The notes: a model not told the origin generated them from the sequence alone. A DNA stretch of 64,000 nucleotides from Psychrobacter sp. Pi2-1 (GCF_904846645.1 NZ_CAJHBO010000010.1:1-64000), one strand, 5' to 3'. Counted from the stretch's first letter, positions 41,113 through 51,436 are shown. Program-made: numbers and translations.

Positions 41113-42771
41113 ATGTCTAAGACTGCACAGACAGCCGCTACTGATACTGATACTGATACTGATACTGATACTGATACTGATACTGATACTGACGACAATG
41201 CTACTAGCAAAAATCCACCGCATTACTTGATGTGGTTTCGCCGTGACCTACGTATCCATGACAATACCGCTTTAGCAGCGTTATGTGAACGCGCCAATGA
41301 GGACAACGCCTCAGTGTCTGCCGCATTCTTTTTGACCCCTGAGCAGTGGCAAGCACACGATACATCCCTTGTACAAGTCGATCATATTGCTCGCACGCTA
41401 CCTATTCTAGCAAAGGAGTTACAAGAAAAACTAAACATCACCTTGATCGTTCAAGTTTGTCCAAACTTCTCAGACTGTATAAAGGCGCTTACAACCTTAT
41501 GCAACGACAATGAAATCAGCTGCGTCATGGCCAATCACGAGTACGAAGGCAATGAGATTGATCGTGATGAGCAATTGAACAAGCAACTTGCAAAAAACGA
41601 CATCGAGTTCGTGCGCTGGCATGACCAGTGCATTTTGCCACCGCAGAGTATCACGACAAATGACGGCGATAATATGTATAAAGTCTTCACGCCGTTCTAT
41701 AAAAAATGGCGACATACGCTAGACGTTAGCACCATTCAAATGCATGACGCATCCGCAGTGGATAGCGATTATAAAATCAAATTACAATCATCGCAAACGT
41801 TTGCCAATACAATCGACGATATCAAAGCACTAAATGAAAAGATGCTCAGTGACTATCAGCAGACATTAGAAAAGAGCGAGTCTTTGCAGCATATCGATAT
41901 GACAGCTCAGCTTAACCAAGCAAGAGACGCTTATCCTGCAGGTGAGTCTGCCGCTTGCCAGCGTCTAGAGTCATTCGTCGATGATGATATCAATGATTAT
42001 GATGTGAGCCGGGATGTACCGCATCTGCATACAACCAGTCAGCTATCAGCTTATCTCACTATAGGCTCTATCAGTCCTAGACTCTGCTATCTACAGGCAA
42101 ATGCAGCACAAGAGAAGCTACACGGTAATGACGGTGATAATGAAGACATCAATCGCTGGATAAGCGAGCTTGCGTGGCGAGACTTTTATCGCCATGTACT
42201 AGTAGAAAAACCAAACCTGATCCGTCATAAGGCTTATAAAGAAGATACTGACACTAAGGTTAATTGGTCATATGACAACGATGATTTTGAGACATGGTGC
42301 ACTGGCAAAACAGGCGTGCCATTGGTCGATGCAGCAATGCGTTGCCTAAATGCGACAGGGTTTATGCACAATCGCCTGCGAATGGTCACAGCGATGTTTT
42401 TGACCAAAGACTTACTGATTGATTGGCGCTTGGGTGAGCGCTACTTTATGCAGCAGCTGATAGATGGGGATTTTGCCTCCAATAACGGCGGCTGGCAATG
42501 GAGCGCGTCGACAGGTACTGACTCAGCGCCCTACTTCCGTATTATGAATCCCTTTAGCCAAGCCAATACGCATGATCCTAAAGCTCTGTTTATTAAAACT
42601 TGGCTACCAGAGTTAAAAGATATTCCTAACAGTATCTTGCACAACGAAGATAAGATGCGTAAAGAGCTGGCAAAAGGTGGTAAGTTTTCTGATGTCGACT
42701 ATCCTGCGCCAATGGTCGAGCATAAATCAGCACGCAAGCTAGCTATTGCTGAGTTTAAAAAAGAGGCTTAA
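41113..42771 (+). CDS. phrB: Deoxyribodipyrimidine photolyase (class I) with N-terminal TD repeat
   Basis: 552 aa. The start is ATG at 41113, with AGGGA 8 bases upstream; an upstream TTG is in frame but less likely. Residues 10-28 are (TD)n encoded by a hexanucleotide repeat. The photolyase domain begins YLMWFRRDLRIHDNTALAAL. The FAD-binding half has WRDFYRHVL, GFMHNRLRMVTAMFLTKDLL and ASNNGGWQWSASTGTDSAPY. Light-driven repair of cyclobutane pyrimidine dimers is expected; the antenna cofactor cannot be told from sequence by eye. Confidence 0.92.
   Translation: MSKTAQTAATDTDTDTDTDTDTDTDTDDNATSKNPPHYLMWFRRDLRIHDNTALAALCERANEDNASVSAAFFLTPEQWQAHDTSLVQVDHIARTLPILAKELQEKLNITLIVQVCPNFSDCIKALTTLCNDNEISCVMANHEYEGNEIDRDEQLNKQLAKNDIEFVRWHDQCILPPQSITTNDGDNMYKVFTPFYKKWRHTLDVSTIQMHDASAVDSDYKIKLQSSQTFANTIDDIKALNEKMLSDYQQTLEKSESLQHIDMTAQLNQARDAYPAGESAACQRLESFVDDDINDYDVSRDVPHLHTTSQLSAYLTIGSISPRLCYLQANAAQEKLHGNDGDNEDINRWISELAWRDFYRHVLVEKPNLIRHKAYKEDTDTKVNWSYDNDDFETWCTGKTGVPLVDAAMRCLNATGFMHNRLRMVTAMFLTKDLLIDWRLGERYFMQQLIDGDFASNNGGWQWSASTGTDSAPYFRIMNPFSQANTHDPKALFIKTWLPELKDIPNSILHNEDKMRKELAKGGKFSDVDYPAPMVEHKSARKLAIAEFKKEA
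41140..41192 (+). repeat. Hexanucleotide tandem repeat (ACTGAT)n inside the photolyase gene
   Basis: Eight perfect ACTGAT units plus a partial ninth ending in ACTGAC. The unit length is a multiple of three, so slippage changes the number of Thr-Asp pairs without a frameshift. Confidence 0.95.
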
Positions 42772-42792
42772 TTTTAGAAAACATCTGGCAGA

Positions 42793-43533
42793 CTAGCCAT
42801 TGGTAGTGACTGGCAATTGACATGCACCTGCACCCTGAGTGGTAACCGTCACTACCGCTCCTGTGAGTGCAAATAGCTGCTGCAACTGGGTTTGCGCATT
42901 TTGCAGTGCCATATTCATGACATCACCTCGGCAGGCACGTTCAAGCACTTCTTTCTTTGCCATGGTCTGTGCTTGTGCCAATATCTTAGGGTCGACTTGC
43001 ATCATGCCAAAAGCCCCTGTCTGCCAGTCATAAATCTCAATATCATCCAGATATACTGAAAATATCTCTGTAGGCGGCAAAGTAATATTGATTTGCGGCA
43101 TAGTGGCAGCTGGTGAGTTGGCATTAGCTACTTGCTCTTCGTCTGCATTAGCTTGAGCAGGTTGCACCACCTGTACCATCTCAGGCGTCAACGCACTCAG
43201 ATCAATGCCTGCCTCTACGCGACCATGAGCGATAAACAATGCTTTTTGCTCATCCTGCCATAGTTTCATCCAGCTCCCGGGTCGCTCGCTCGTAATCACT
43301 GTATCGACACTGAATGCGACGGTATGTAAGCGGTTTAACTGCTGAATTTGCGTAACCACGCCTTCGCGAGTAATAGTTTCTATCGGCGCTTCTTCTGGTT
43401 TGTTTTGCGCACTATAAATAGCAAAAACAATCGCTGCTAGACCGATGAGTAATATCACCCACGACATTGTCGCAATAGGACGTTTCGCAGGCTTTTGAGT
43501 GGCATTAGCGTTATTCATATCAGGATTATCCAT
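42793..43533 (-). CDS. DUF4230 family membrane-anchored protein
   Basis: 246 aa. One transmembrane helix (about 24-40) follows a short cytoplasmic N-terminus. The exported part matches DUF4230: ITREGVVTQIQQLNRLHTVA, PGSWMKLWQDEQKALFIAHG, LPPTEIFSVYLDDIEIYDW, and a C-terminal helix with NAQTQLQQLF. Function is unknown. It is tail-to-tail with the photolyase gene, 21 bases apart. Confidence 0.8.
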   Translation of the reverse strand: MDNPDMNNANATQKPAKRPIATMSWVILLIGLAAIVFAIYSAQNKPEEAPIETITREGVVTQIQQLNRLHTVAFSVDTVITSERPGSWMKLWQDEQKALFIAHGRVEAGIDLSALTPEMVQVVQPAQANADEEQVANANSPAATMPQINITLPPTEIFSVYLDDIEIYDWQTGAFGMMQVDPKILAQAQTMAKKEVLERACRGDVMNMALQNAQTQLQQLFALTGAVVTVTTQGAGACQLPVTTNG

Positions 43534-44126
43534 AGAAGCTACCTTTATAATGTTGCATCGTTTGGTAAGGCTAAGAGCGTTGTAAAAACGGAACAGATGC
43601 TTAGTCTATAAATGCGACTATTGTGCAGTAACTTCAAGTAATGGCTACCATTCCTCTACATAACTTTATGCATAAACCTCTACGCAATCATGTTAATAAA
43701 CTGTCTCTCAAGTAATCAGTGCTTTCGCTATAAAATCATACGAATAGCTCAATTATTTACCCCTTATTGAAGCCTTTACGTCACGTTCGGTCTGAAAAGA
43801 CAAAAAGTCATTGCGTCTTAGGCGAACTTTACCTAACATAGTCAGATTGTATGAATAAAATGTCAGTCTTAAAGCATTTATCAGGGTTTTGATCTGAATA
43901 TATTGCATTTTTGGCATATTGATACATCAAATCAAATTTGCCTCTCTTTTATGAGAGTGGTTTTTACTGATGTGCTTTGTATATAAGCAGGTTGGTAACT
44001 AGGAAATACCCTAGATTATTGCTAAGTGATAAAGGTAAGCTTGCGGCGGCAATGAAACGATTAGCCATACGCTCAACATCCTACTATTTCTTATTTTTTT
44101 ATCGTTGATAAGGTTACGCTTTATTT
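43534..44126. other. Gap upstream of proS
   Basis: 593 AT-rich bases between divergent genes. No open frame with a ribosome binding site, no RNA gene and no strong hairpin seen. It must hold the promoters of proS and of the DUF4230 gene, which I could not place. Confidence 0.5.
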
Positions 44127-45845
44127 ATGAAAGCCAGTCAATTTTTATTTGCCACACTAAAAGAAACCCCAAGTGACGCCGACATCGCCTCAAGCCAATT
44201 GATGGTGCGTGCTGGTCTTATCCGCAAGATTGCTTCTGGATTGTATATTTGGTTGCCTATGGGTCTGCGCGTTTTGCAAAAGGTCGAACGCATTGTTCGT
44301 GAAGAGATGCAAAACGTCGGCGCACAAGAAGTGCTTATGCCGATGACTCAGCCTGCTGAGCTTTGGCAGACGACCGGACGTTTTGATGATTATGGTCCTG
44401 AGCTATTGCGCTTCAAAGACCGTCATGATCGCGACTTTGTACTTGGTCCAACACACGAAGAAGTCATCACCAATCTAGCACAAGGTGAGCTGCGTAGTTA
44501 TAAACAACTACCGATTACTTTCTTTCAGATTCAAGGTAAATTCCGTGATGAGATTCGTCCACGCTTCGGTGTGATGCGTGCTCGTGAATTCACCATGAAA
44601 GATGCTTACTCTTTCCATGTGGATCAAGCCTCATTGGCCAAAACTTACCATGACATGTATGATGCTTATACACGCATCTTTACCCGCTTGGGCTTAGATT
44701 TCCGTGCGGTACAAGCAGATACCGGCTCTATCGGTGGTTTTGCCTCACATGAGTTCCATGTATTGGCAGATAGCGGCGAAGACGATATTGCGTTTTCGGA
44801 CTCATCTGACTATGCAGCCAATGTAGAGCTAGCAGAATCTGTCAGCACCGCTGAGCGTCAACCACCAAAAATGGAGCGTGAAGACGTTCTAACTGAAGGC
44901 ATGACCAGCTGTAAAATGGTTGCTGAACACTTGGACATCCCGTTAGAAACGACGGTTAAAACCTTGATCGTTCATGGTCATACTGAGAATGATGAGCCGC
45001 AGCTGATTGCTATCGTATTGCGCGGCGATCATCAGCTCAATACTATCAAAGCTGAGAAAATTGAAGAAGCCAACGTACCATTGACGTTAGCATCTGACGA
45101 AGAGCTAAAAGCGGCAGGCCTACACAAAGGTTATATCGGTGTTAATTTAGATATGCCTGTATTCGTTGATCGTTCGGCAGCTGCACTTTCAGATTTCGTT
45201 TGCGGTGCCAACGAAGTGAACAAACATACTATCGGTATGAACTGGGCACGTGATACTCGCATTACTCGCATCGTTGATGTGCGCAATGTACAAGAAGGCG
45301 ACCCGTCTCCTGATGGTAAAGGCAGCCTAAAAATCAAACGTGGTATCGAAGTCGGTCATATCTTCCAGTTGGGTGATAAATACTCACAAGCGATGAACTG
45401 TACGGTTTCTGGTGAAGATGGCAAACCTGTTACCTTGATGATGGGCTGTTATGGTATTGGTGTTAGCCGTATCATTGCCGCTGCTATTGAGCAGAACAAT
45501 GATGAAAACGGCATCATGTGGCCAAAAACGCCAACGGTTGATGATTCAATCGCTCCTTTTGAAGTCGCTATCATCCCGATGAAGTCTAAAGAAGAGACGG
45601 TCATGCAGACGGCAACCGCACTGTATGAAGAGTTGAAAGCTCATGGCATCAACGTACTACTGGACGATCGTAATGAGCGCCCAGGCGTTAAGTTTGCTGA
45701 TCTTGAGTTGATTGGTATTCCGCATCGTATCGTCGTCTCTGATCGCAACTTGGCGGAAGACAAGTACGAGTACGTCAATCGCCGTGAAGCCGAAAAGCAG
45801 ATGCTGAGCCGTGAAGAAGTCATGGCAAAAGTAAGCGGTAAATAG
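44127..45845 (+). CDS. proS: Prolyl-tRNA synthetase (bacterial type)
   Basis: 572 aa class II synthetase: motif 1 [20 protein letters not shown], motif 2 [20 protein letters not shown], the YbaK-like editing domain inserted at about 225-390 (which removes mischarged Ala), motif 3 [14 protein letters not shown], and the anticodon-binding domain. Followed by a terminator shared with queF. Confidence 0.97.
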   Translation: MKASQFLFATLKETPSDADIASSQLMVRAGLIRKIASGLYIWLPMGLRVLQKVERIVREEMQNVGAQEVLMPMTQPAELWQTTGRFDDYGPELLRFKDRHDRDFVLGPTHEEVITNLAQGELRSYKQLPITFFQIQGKFRDEIRPRFGVMRAREFTMKDAYSFHVDQASLAKTYHDMYDAYTRIFTRLGLDFRAVQADTGSIGGFASHEFHVLADSGEDDIAFSDSSDYAANVELAESVSTAERQPPKMEREDVLTEGMTSCKMVAEHLDIPLETTVKTLIVHGHTENDEPQLIAIVLRGDHQLNTIKAEKIEEANVPLTLASDEELKAAGLHKGYIGVNLDMPVFVDRSAAALSDFVCGANEVNKHTIGMNWARDTRITRIVDVRNVQEGDPSPDGKGSLKIKRGIEVGHIFQLGDKYSQAMNCTVSGEDGKPVTLMMGCYGIGVSRIIAAAIEQNNDENGIMWPKTPTVDDSIAPFEVAIIPMKSKEETVMQTATALYEELKAHGINVLLDDRNERPGVKFADLELIGIPHRIVVSDRNLAEDKYEYVNRREAEKQMLSREEVMAKVSGK

Positions 45846-45870
45846 TCTTGTAATTAAAGACTATATAACA

Positions 45871-45907
45871 AAAAGCGCCTATCTCATCACGTGAGATAGG
45901 CGCTTTT
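45871..45907. terminator. Bidirectional terminator between proS and queF
   Basis: 16-bp arms AAAAGCGCCTATCTCA / TGAGATAGGCGCTTTT, 5-base loop, T tract on both strands. Its first 20 bases recur exactly at 48941-48960. Confidence 0.9.
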
Positions 45908-45969
45908 TTTATTGGCTTAAAAACTATTTAACATTGTATTTTTATTAACATCGTATTTTTAGCAAGAAC

Positions 45970-46869
45970 TTACTGGCGGATTAAACGGCTTGGCTTAGGC
46001 AATAGACTGATATCACTAACACGGCATGGATTGATATCGATACCACCGCGGCGCGTGTACCACGCCCGTACCATTAGCTCACTTGGCTGATAGTATTGGC
46101 TCAAATCAGCAAATATCTGCTCAACACACTGCTCATGAAAACCATTGTGCTGACGGAAGCTCAATATATAACGCAGCATATTTGCATTATTAAAAGGCTT
46201 ATCAGTAGTAATTGATACGGCCAACGTACCCCAATCAGGTTGATTGGTCACTGGGCAATTACTACGCAGTAGATTGGAATAAAAGGTATACGGCTGTGAA
46301 CCATCACTTGCCACGCTTTCACTACACGCCTCTACTTCTTCGCTAGCACATAGCAATGACGCATCAGGATGTTCAGTCAACGCAACTTTGTCCGTGTTGC
46401 CTGCTAGTGCTTCATCAATACAAACACCCTCAGGCTGAGCAATCAACAATTCTGTTTCGTTACCATTTAAATCATCATTTATATCATCGTTTAGACCAAA
46501 TAACGCTACCTGTACGTCTGTTTGCAAACAAGCTGACAAGTCTTTCGCAATCAACGCTTGTACGTCTTTCCAACTAGCAAACTCGGTAAAGTTAATGCTA
46601 TTCAAGTATAGCTTGAGCGACTTTGATTCTACGATAAACGGTGAGCTAGCAGGAATACTAAAGCGCGCAATCGCTACTTGCGAGATACCTTGCGGGTTTA
46701 ACCAAGATATCTCAAAGGCCTGCCACCAATCGATACCGACGGTTAGTTTATCGTCTTGCCAACCAATCGCATCACGTCCCATGCTGCGCGCAATCGGATA
46801 TAGCGTCTCTGGGCTATACTCAGTTGGATAGTCTGTGGTTTGCTCACCCAAGATACCGTGAATACTCAT
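45970..46869 (-). CDS. queF: NADPH-dependent 7-cyano-7-deazaguanine reductase
   Basis: 299 aa, the long YqcD/bimodular QueF type. YLNSINFTEF in the N-terminal half, then LRSNCPVTNQPDWGTL with catalytic Cys205 and Asp212 seven residues apart, and GFHEQCVEQIFADL for substrate and NADPH binding. It reduces preQ0 to preQ1 in queuosine synthesis. An insert (about 125-195) rich in Asp, Glu and Asn is longer than in E. coli. No PreQ1 riboswitch is seen. Confidence 0.95.
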   Translation of the reverse strand: MSIHGILGEQTTDYPTEYSPETLYPIARSMGRDAIGWQDDKLTVGIDWWQAFEISWLNPQGISQVAIARFSIPASSPFIVESKSLKLYLNSINFTEFASWKDVQALIAKDLSACLQTDVQVALFGLNDDINDDLNGNETELLIAQPEGVCIDEALAGNTDKVALTEHPDASLLCASEEVEACSESVASDGSQPYTFYSNLLRSNCPVTNQPDWGTLAVSITTDKPFNNANMLRYILSFRQHNGFHEQCVEQIFADLSQYYQPSELMVRAWYTRRGGIDINPCRVSDISLLPKPSRLIRQ

Positions 46870-46934
46870 CTGTCTTCCTAATATTAAACCGTTTAAAATT
46901 TTCTCTAAATAATATGTTTAGCGAATAATACACA

Positions 46935-47741
46935 CTACAAACGTACACGTGAACCATTACTTAGCAAGCGATAAGCGATGGTATAAAATATCGCACAGAA
47001 TACAAAAATAGCCGCCATTGAATACCAAACATTGACATCAGAGTAACCAAGAATACCGTAACGGAATGAGTTGACCATATAGACGATAGGGTTCAGTAGC
47101 GAGATATTTTGCCAAAATGGCGATAAATTCTCCATCGAATAGAACACACCGCCAAGATAGGTCAACGGGGTCAGTACAAAGCTTGGGATAATAGAGATAT
47201 CATCGAATGAGCGTGCAAATACCGCATTGATAAAACCGCCTAATGAAAACAAGATAGACGTGCCAAGTACCGTAAATACAGTTACAAATAAATGCTCGAT
47301 ACCAAGATCGGTAAAGAACAGCGCCACTATCGAGACAATCACACCGATAGCCAGTCCACGGAAGATACCACCACTGATATAACCCATCAAAATAGCATGC
47401 TTAGATACAGGCGAGACCAAAAGCTCTTCGATACTAGACGTGAACTTAGCACTAAAAAAGCTTGAGACCACGTTAGAGTAACTGTTGGTAATGATCGACA
47501 TCATGATCAAACCAGGCACGATAAACTGCATGTATGGCACGCCGCCCATCTCACCCACGCGCGAGCCAATCATCTTACCAAAGATGACAAAATACAAACT
47601 CATCGTGATAACTGGCGGTAACAACGTCTGCGGCCAGATACGTAAAATACGGCGCACTTCTTTGAACCAAATAGTACGAAACGCAATCCACTTCTTACTC
47701 AATGACATGGTTTTATTATGATCGATTAGTTCCTGACTCAT
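46935..47741 (-). CDS. ABC-2 type transporter permease (YadH-like)
   Basis: 268 aa, six transmembrane segments, with the ABC-2 pattern around FSSAKFTSSIEELLVSPVSK (written FFSAKFTSSIEELLV) and LTPLTYLGGVFYSMENLS. It forms an exporter with the ATPase encoded just upstream (4-bp ATGA overlap). Closest in appearance to YadH of E. coli; substrate unknown. Confidence 0.85.
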   Translation of the reverse strand: MSQELIDHNKTMSLSKKWIAFRTIWFKEVRRILRIWPQTLLPPVITMSLYFVIFGKMIGSRVGEMGGVPYMQFIVPGLIMMSIITNSYSNVVSSFFSAKFTSSIEELLVSPVSKHAILMGYISGGIFRGLAIGVIVSIVALFFTDLGIEHLFVTVFTVLGTSILFSLGGFINAVFARSFDDISIIPSFVLTPLTYLGGVFYSMENLSPFWQNISLLNPIVYMVNSFRYGILGYSDVNVWYSMAAIFVFCAIFYTIAYRLLSNGSRVRL

Positions 47742-48700
47742 AATCCCGCCTCCTTCATGCTATCTGCACTTTCAATATTTTTGTCTACCAAGCGCATAAA
47801 TAACTCTTCTAGTCGGTTGGCTTTATTGCGCATACTTGCCACACTGATACCTTTTTCAGACAACTGATCAAAGACACCGTTTAGTGACTCACCTTCTGTC
47901 AAGGTCACTTCTAGCGTTTGCTCATCTGGTTGCGAGACCCCTGTAACTCCTGTCAGAGCCAACTGCTCAGTGAGCGGTGTATCCAAATCAAATACAAACG
48001 TCTCTACGGATAACTGCGCCAGCAGCTCTTTCATTTCTGTATTGATTCGAATCTCGCCGTGATCCAAGATCGCAATGCGTTTACACAATTGCTCAGCTTC
48101 TTCGAGATAATGAGTCGTCAGAATAATAGTGGTGTTCTCTTCGATATTAATCTGCTGCATAAATTCCCACATCGAGCGACGAAGCTCGATATCAACACCC
48201 GCCGTTGGCTCATCTAGAATCAATAGCTTTGGTTTATGAATTAATGCACGGGCAATCATCAAACGGCGTTTCATACCACCAGATAGCTCACGTGATTTGC
48301 TGTCGCGTTTATCCCATAATCCCAGCGCTGTTAACAGTCTCTTTGCGCGTGGTTTGGCTTCTTTTGCCGGAATACCAAAATAACCCGCTTGTGTAATGAG
48401 GATATCTTCGACTTTTTCGAACATATTAAAGTTAAATTCTTGCGGTACAACACCAAGGTATTGCTTGGCAATCGAAGGGTTCTCTAATAGATCTGTACCG
48501 AAAATATGGACGCTACCAGTGGTTGGCTTAAACAATGAGCTGATAATACCAATCATGGTAGATTTGCCTGCGCCATTTGGCCCGAGTAACGCAAAGAAAC
48601 CACCTTGTGGTACCGTTAAATCAACCCCCTTTAATGCCGAAAACCCATTGTCATAGGTCTTGGATAGGTTTTTTATGGAGAGTGCTGGTGCATCAGACAT
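47738..48700 (-). CDS. ABC transporter ATP-binding protein (YadG-like)
   Basis: 320 aa from ATG at 48700, chosen because AGAGG sits 5 bases upstream; an in-frame ATG at 48724 is less likely. Walker A GPNGAGKST, Q-loop VVPQEFNF, signature LSGGMKRRLMIARAL, Walker B LLILDEPTAGVD, H-loop TTHYLEE. The C-terminal extension (about 240-320) is typical of the YadG/NatA group. Forms an exporter with the downstream permease. Confidence 0.9.
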   Translation of the reverse strand: MSDAPALSIKNLSKTYDNGFSALKGVDLTVPQGGFFALLGPNGAGKSTMIGIISSLFKPTTGSVHIFGTDLLENPSIAKQYLGVVPQEFNFNMFEKVEDILITQAGYFGIPAKEAKPRAKRLLTALGLWDKRDSKSRELSGGMKRRLMIARALIHKPKLLILDEPTAGVDIELRRSMWEFMQQINIEENTTIILTTHYLEEAEQLCKRIAILDHGEIRINTEMKELLAQLSVETFVFDLDTPLTEQLALTGVTGVSQPDEQTLEVTLTEGESLNGVFDQLSEKGISVASMRNKANRLEELFMRLVDKNIESADSMKEAGL

Positions 48701-48941
48701 GAAGACCTCTTTATTTGTTATCAATTTATATAAAATGCGATTTTAGAATAATAGGCCGTGTTGAACATTCGACTATCATTATCATATAGGTAGAAGCCGT
48801 ATAAGAATGTTCAACACACTCTACTATCTAAAGGTGACAATGTACGGTAATAAACGAACTAACCTCATAAAATGAGGCTACTCATGGCGAATTTCAACTG
48901 CCTTATATTCGAAGTACCATATTAATAATACTCATCATGAA

Positions 48942-48975
48942 AAAGCGCCTATCTCATCACTGAAATAGGCGCTTT
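48942..48975 (-). terminator. Terminator after the cytochrome c gene
   Basis: Arms AAAGCGCCTATCTCA / TGAAATAGGCGCTTT (one mismatch), loop TCAC; T tract on the minus strand. Shares its 20-base first half with the proS/queF terminator. Confidence 0.85.
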
Positions 48976-49017
48976 ATAGATAACTATCGTAAAAGCTTGG
49001 AAGGTAATCAACAAAGA

Positions 49018-49674
49018 TTAGCTTGCTTCTGCAACCATATAATCTACAGCATTTTGAACTTCTTCATCAGGAATATCCGCGCCACCTTTGGCAGGCATCG
49101 CATTGAAACCATTGATAGCATGGGTATATAGCGTATCTTTACCTTTTGCGATACGTGGACCCCAAGCGCCAGCATCACCAAAGATAGGAGAGCCTAGCAA
49201 GCCTGCTGTATGACAAGTATGGCATACGGCGTTATATACCGTTTTACCGTCACGAGGACCATCGCCAGCAGCTGGGCCAGATGAGCGTGCCGTTACATCA
49301 CAAGCTTCACCGTCTTCAAAACAGATATTGGCAACAGGCTGGATACGCGCAATCAGATTAGGATACAAAGCAATTAGCTTCTGTACTTGCGGCGTATCTT
49401 GTGGAATTGGCTCTTCATCAGCGGCAGGCGCTGCAGCGGCAGTTTCTTCGCCTTCTGCTGGAGCGGCTTCGTCAGTCGACGCAGCACCATCTGTCGTATC
49501 TGCAGCAGCTTGGGTATCGTCACCTAGCGTTTCAGGAGCAGCTTCTACGACCTCTTGGCCTTCTGCTACGTCTGACGCAGTTACAGGAGTGTCTACAACA
49601 TCTTCAGCTTGGCTCACCGCGATACTAGCGATTCCTAGAATGGCAGCTGCCGATAACATAACTACTTTTCTCAT
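49018..49674 (-). CDS. Periplasmic c-type cytochrome (class I, c5-like) with acidic linker
   Basis: 218 aa. Signal peptide (about 1-23, cleavage after SQA), an Ala/Glu/Asp/Thr-rich linker (24-92), then a single-haem domain with Cys151-H-T-Cys154-His155 and Met193 in NAMPAKGG as likely axial ligand. Cys118 and Cys125 could form a disulfide. Resembles cytochrome c5 family proteins that pass electrons to terminal oxidases or nitrite enzymes. The acidic, low-complexity linker is unusual in length and may act as a tether. Confidence 0.88.
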   Translation of the reverse strand: MRKVVMLSAAAILGIASIAVSQAEDVVDTPVTASDVAEGQEVVEAAPETLGDDTQAAADTTDGAASTDEAAPAEGEETAAAAPAADEEPIPQDTPQVQKLIALYPNLIARIQPVANICFEDGEACDVTARSSGPAAGDGPRDGKTVYNAVCHTCHTAGLLGSPIFGDAGAWGPRIAKGKDTLYTHAINGFNAMPAKGGADIPDEEVQNAVDYMVAEAS

Positions 49675-50026
49675 TCGTCACGTTCTCTTATTACGTATAC
49701 AAGGACTAGCACGGCTCGGACATTCTGTCTGTCCTTCTTTGACGACCTCTAAGTCTTCAATAGCAGACAGCCATCCCGCGTGCCAGCGCACTTGCAATCG
49801 GTGATTATAAATATGAATTCTCCCCAACATTATAAGGGAAAAGGCAGGTAAATTGCCATGCTTGTTTAATGACTTGGCTGTTTTTTCTTAAAAAACCTCA
49901 ATCGCGACTGTCATTTATTGGCTTTGTGCTTTTTATTTGTTAGACTAAGCGGTCTTTATTTCTAGACACCTTATGCTAATTATCATGCGCATCTAAGCGT
50001 GATAGTCAGACATATCGTTATCATAT

Positions 50027-50103
50027 GCGCTCGTAGCTCAGTTGGATAGAGTATCGGTCTCCGAAGCCGAGGGTCGTGGGTTCGATTCCCGCCGAGCGCA
50101 CCA
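50027..50103 (+). tRNA. tRNA-Arg (anticodon CCG)
   Basis: 77 bases: acceptor GCGCTCG with 3' CGAGCGC, D arm GCTCAGTTGGATAGAGT, anticodon stem TCGGT/GCCGA with loop CTCCGAA, T arm GGTTCGATTCC, CCA encoded. Flanked by about 350 bases upstream (after the cytochrome gene) and 130 downstream with no gene seen. Confidence 0.95.
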
Positions 50104-50237
50104 ATCATACTGTTTACAATTTCGCTCTACCCTTTCCTTAGTACTATCTTAAACTTCCTATACTAATCAAACCTACATATCAAAATGTTTGCGGTTTTTC
50201 TGTGCTTGTATACTTCCAATGCTCTCATATATATAAC

Positions 50238-50600
50238 TTACTCTGCATCTTGTAAGTTAGCTGTTAGCTGAGCACGGCTAGGTATACGGTGATAATTAAT
50301 CACTGGCACATCACCCAAACGGCGCTGACCCTCAGCAATCTTTTTATCAATCGTAATCATTGCAATTTTTTTATCTTGTTTGCTAACGAGCAAATGATTT
50401 GCCTTACTTGTGACTCGATAATCAGCAAAATGCTGCTTTAATATCGCTGATGTTTTTTGCAGCGCATCATTCGGTGTTGCATTTTTTGATTTTATGCCGC
50501 TATGCTTTTCGCCTACTTTTGCACCGCGCGATTTTGCTACGAACCATAAAACTGCGATGACAGCGAACAATATGACAAGCCACCAAATTCCGTCTATCAT
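50238..50600 (-). CDS. Hypothetical single-pass membrane protein
   Basis: 120 aa. An N-terminal transmembrane segment (IWWLVILFAVIAVLWFVAKS, about 5-24) is followed by a basic linker and a soluble part (about 50-120) with LLVSKQDKKIAMITIDKKIA. I do not recognise the family. Divergent from the sirtuin gene, 35 bases apart. Confidence 0.7.
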   Translation of the reverse strand: MIDGIWWLVILFAVIAVLWFVAKSRGAKVGEKHSGIKSKNATPNDALQKTSAILKQHFADYRVTSKANHLLVSKQDKKIAMITIDKKIAEGQRRLGDVPVINYHRIPSRAQLTANLQDAE

Positions 50601-50635
50601 AAGTAAAAATATCCATTATTAGCAAGGGTTGGCTC

Positions 50636-51436
50636 ATGTTAGCAGAATTATCACCAGCGTTAATAGCAGAAGTAAAACTTGCAGCACAACTACTGGCATC
50701 GAAACAGCGTATTTGCATTTTGACTGGGGCTGGCATTTCAGCAGAAAGTGGCATCCCAACGTTTCGGGATAAGCAAACAGGGCTGTGGGAGAACTACGGA
50801 GTCAAAGACCTGGCAACTCCTGAAGCATTCACTCGTGATCCAAAGCTAGTATGGTCATGGTATCAGTGGCGTCGGCAAATGGTCGCAGACAAAGCACCAA
50901 ATCCTGCCCATCATGCATTGGCTCAGTGGCAGTATCATGCGCAAACCTCCGATCAGCAGGTGACACTCATCACCCAAAATGTCGATGATTTGCACGAGCA
51001 AGCTGGTAGCGCGGTGACTCACCTGCATGGTCATCTGTGGCGCAACCGCTGTGCTCAGTGTGAAATACCCTATCAAGATCAATCGAGAGCATCGTACGAT
51101 AATCAAGGCACCATGAGCTTTGACGAAACACTGCTTAGCTGTTCGCATTGCGACGGTTACATCAGACCTGATATTGTTTGGTTTGGTGAAGCTCTACCTG
51201 TACAAGCATGGCAGACTGCCGAAGAAGCTTCGGCTAATTGCGAAGTATTTATCAGTATCGGTACATCAAGCTTGGTTTATCCTGCTGCTGGATTGGCACA
51301 ATTAGCCAAACAAAACGGTGCGCAAGTTATTGAAATAAACCCCGATCCAACGCCAAATACTATCGTCGATATCACATTAGCAGAAAAGGCTGGAGTAGTA
51401 CTGCCACTGCTTATAGCAGAGATTACTACTTTATAA
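50636..51436 (+). CDS. cobB: NAD-dependent protein deacylase (sirtuin)
   Basis: 266 aa with all sirtuin motifs: GAGISAESGIPTFRD, TQNVDDLHEQAG, catalytic His in HLHGHLW, a four-Cys zinc site (CAQC and CSHC), VWFGEALP and a C-terminal GTSSLVYPAAGL. It removes acyl groups from lysines using NAD. Two Cys pairs and the extra loop place it with CobB-type class III rather than the shorter class. Confidence 0.92.
   Translation: MLAELSPALIAEVKLAAQLLASKQRICILTGAGISAESGIPTFRDKQTGLWENYGVKDLATPEAFTRDPKLVWSWYQWRRQMVADKAPNPAHHALAQWQYHAQTSDQQVTLITQNVDDLHEQAGSAVTHLHGHLWRNRCAQCEIPYQDQSRASYDNQGTMSFDETLLSCSHCDGYIRPDIVWFGEALPVQAWQTAEEASANCEVFISIGTSSLVYPAAGLAQLAKQNGAQVIEINPDPTPNTIVDITLAEKAGVVLPLLIAEITTL

Noticed and set aside
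41140..41192. Possible CRISPR-like repeats
   Set aside because: A contiguous 6-base unit without spacers inside a gene; a microsatellite, not an array. No CRISPR array was seen elsewhere.
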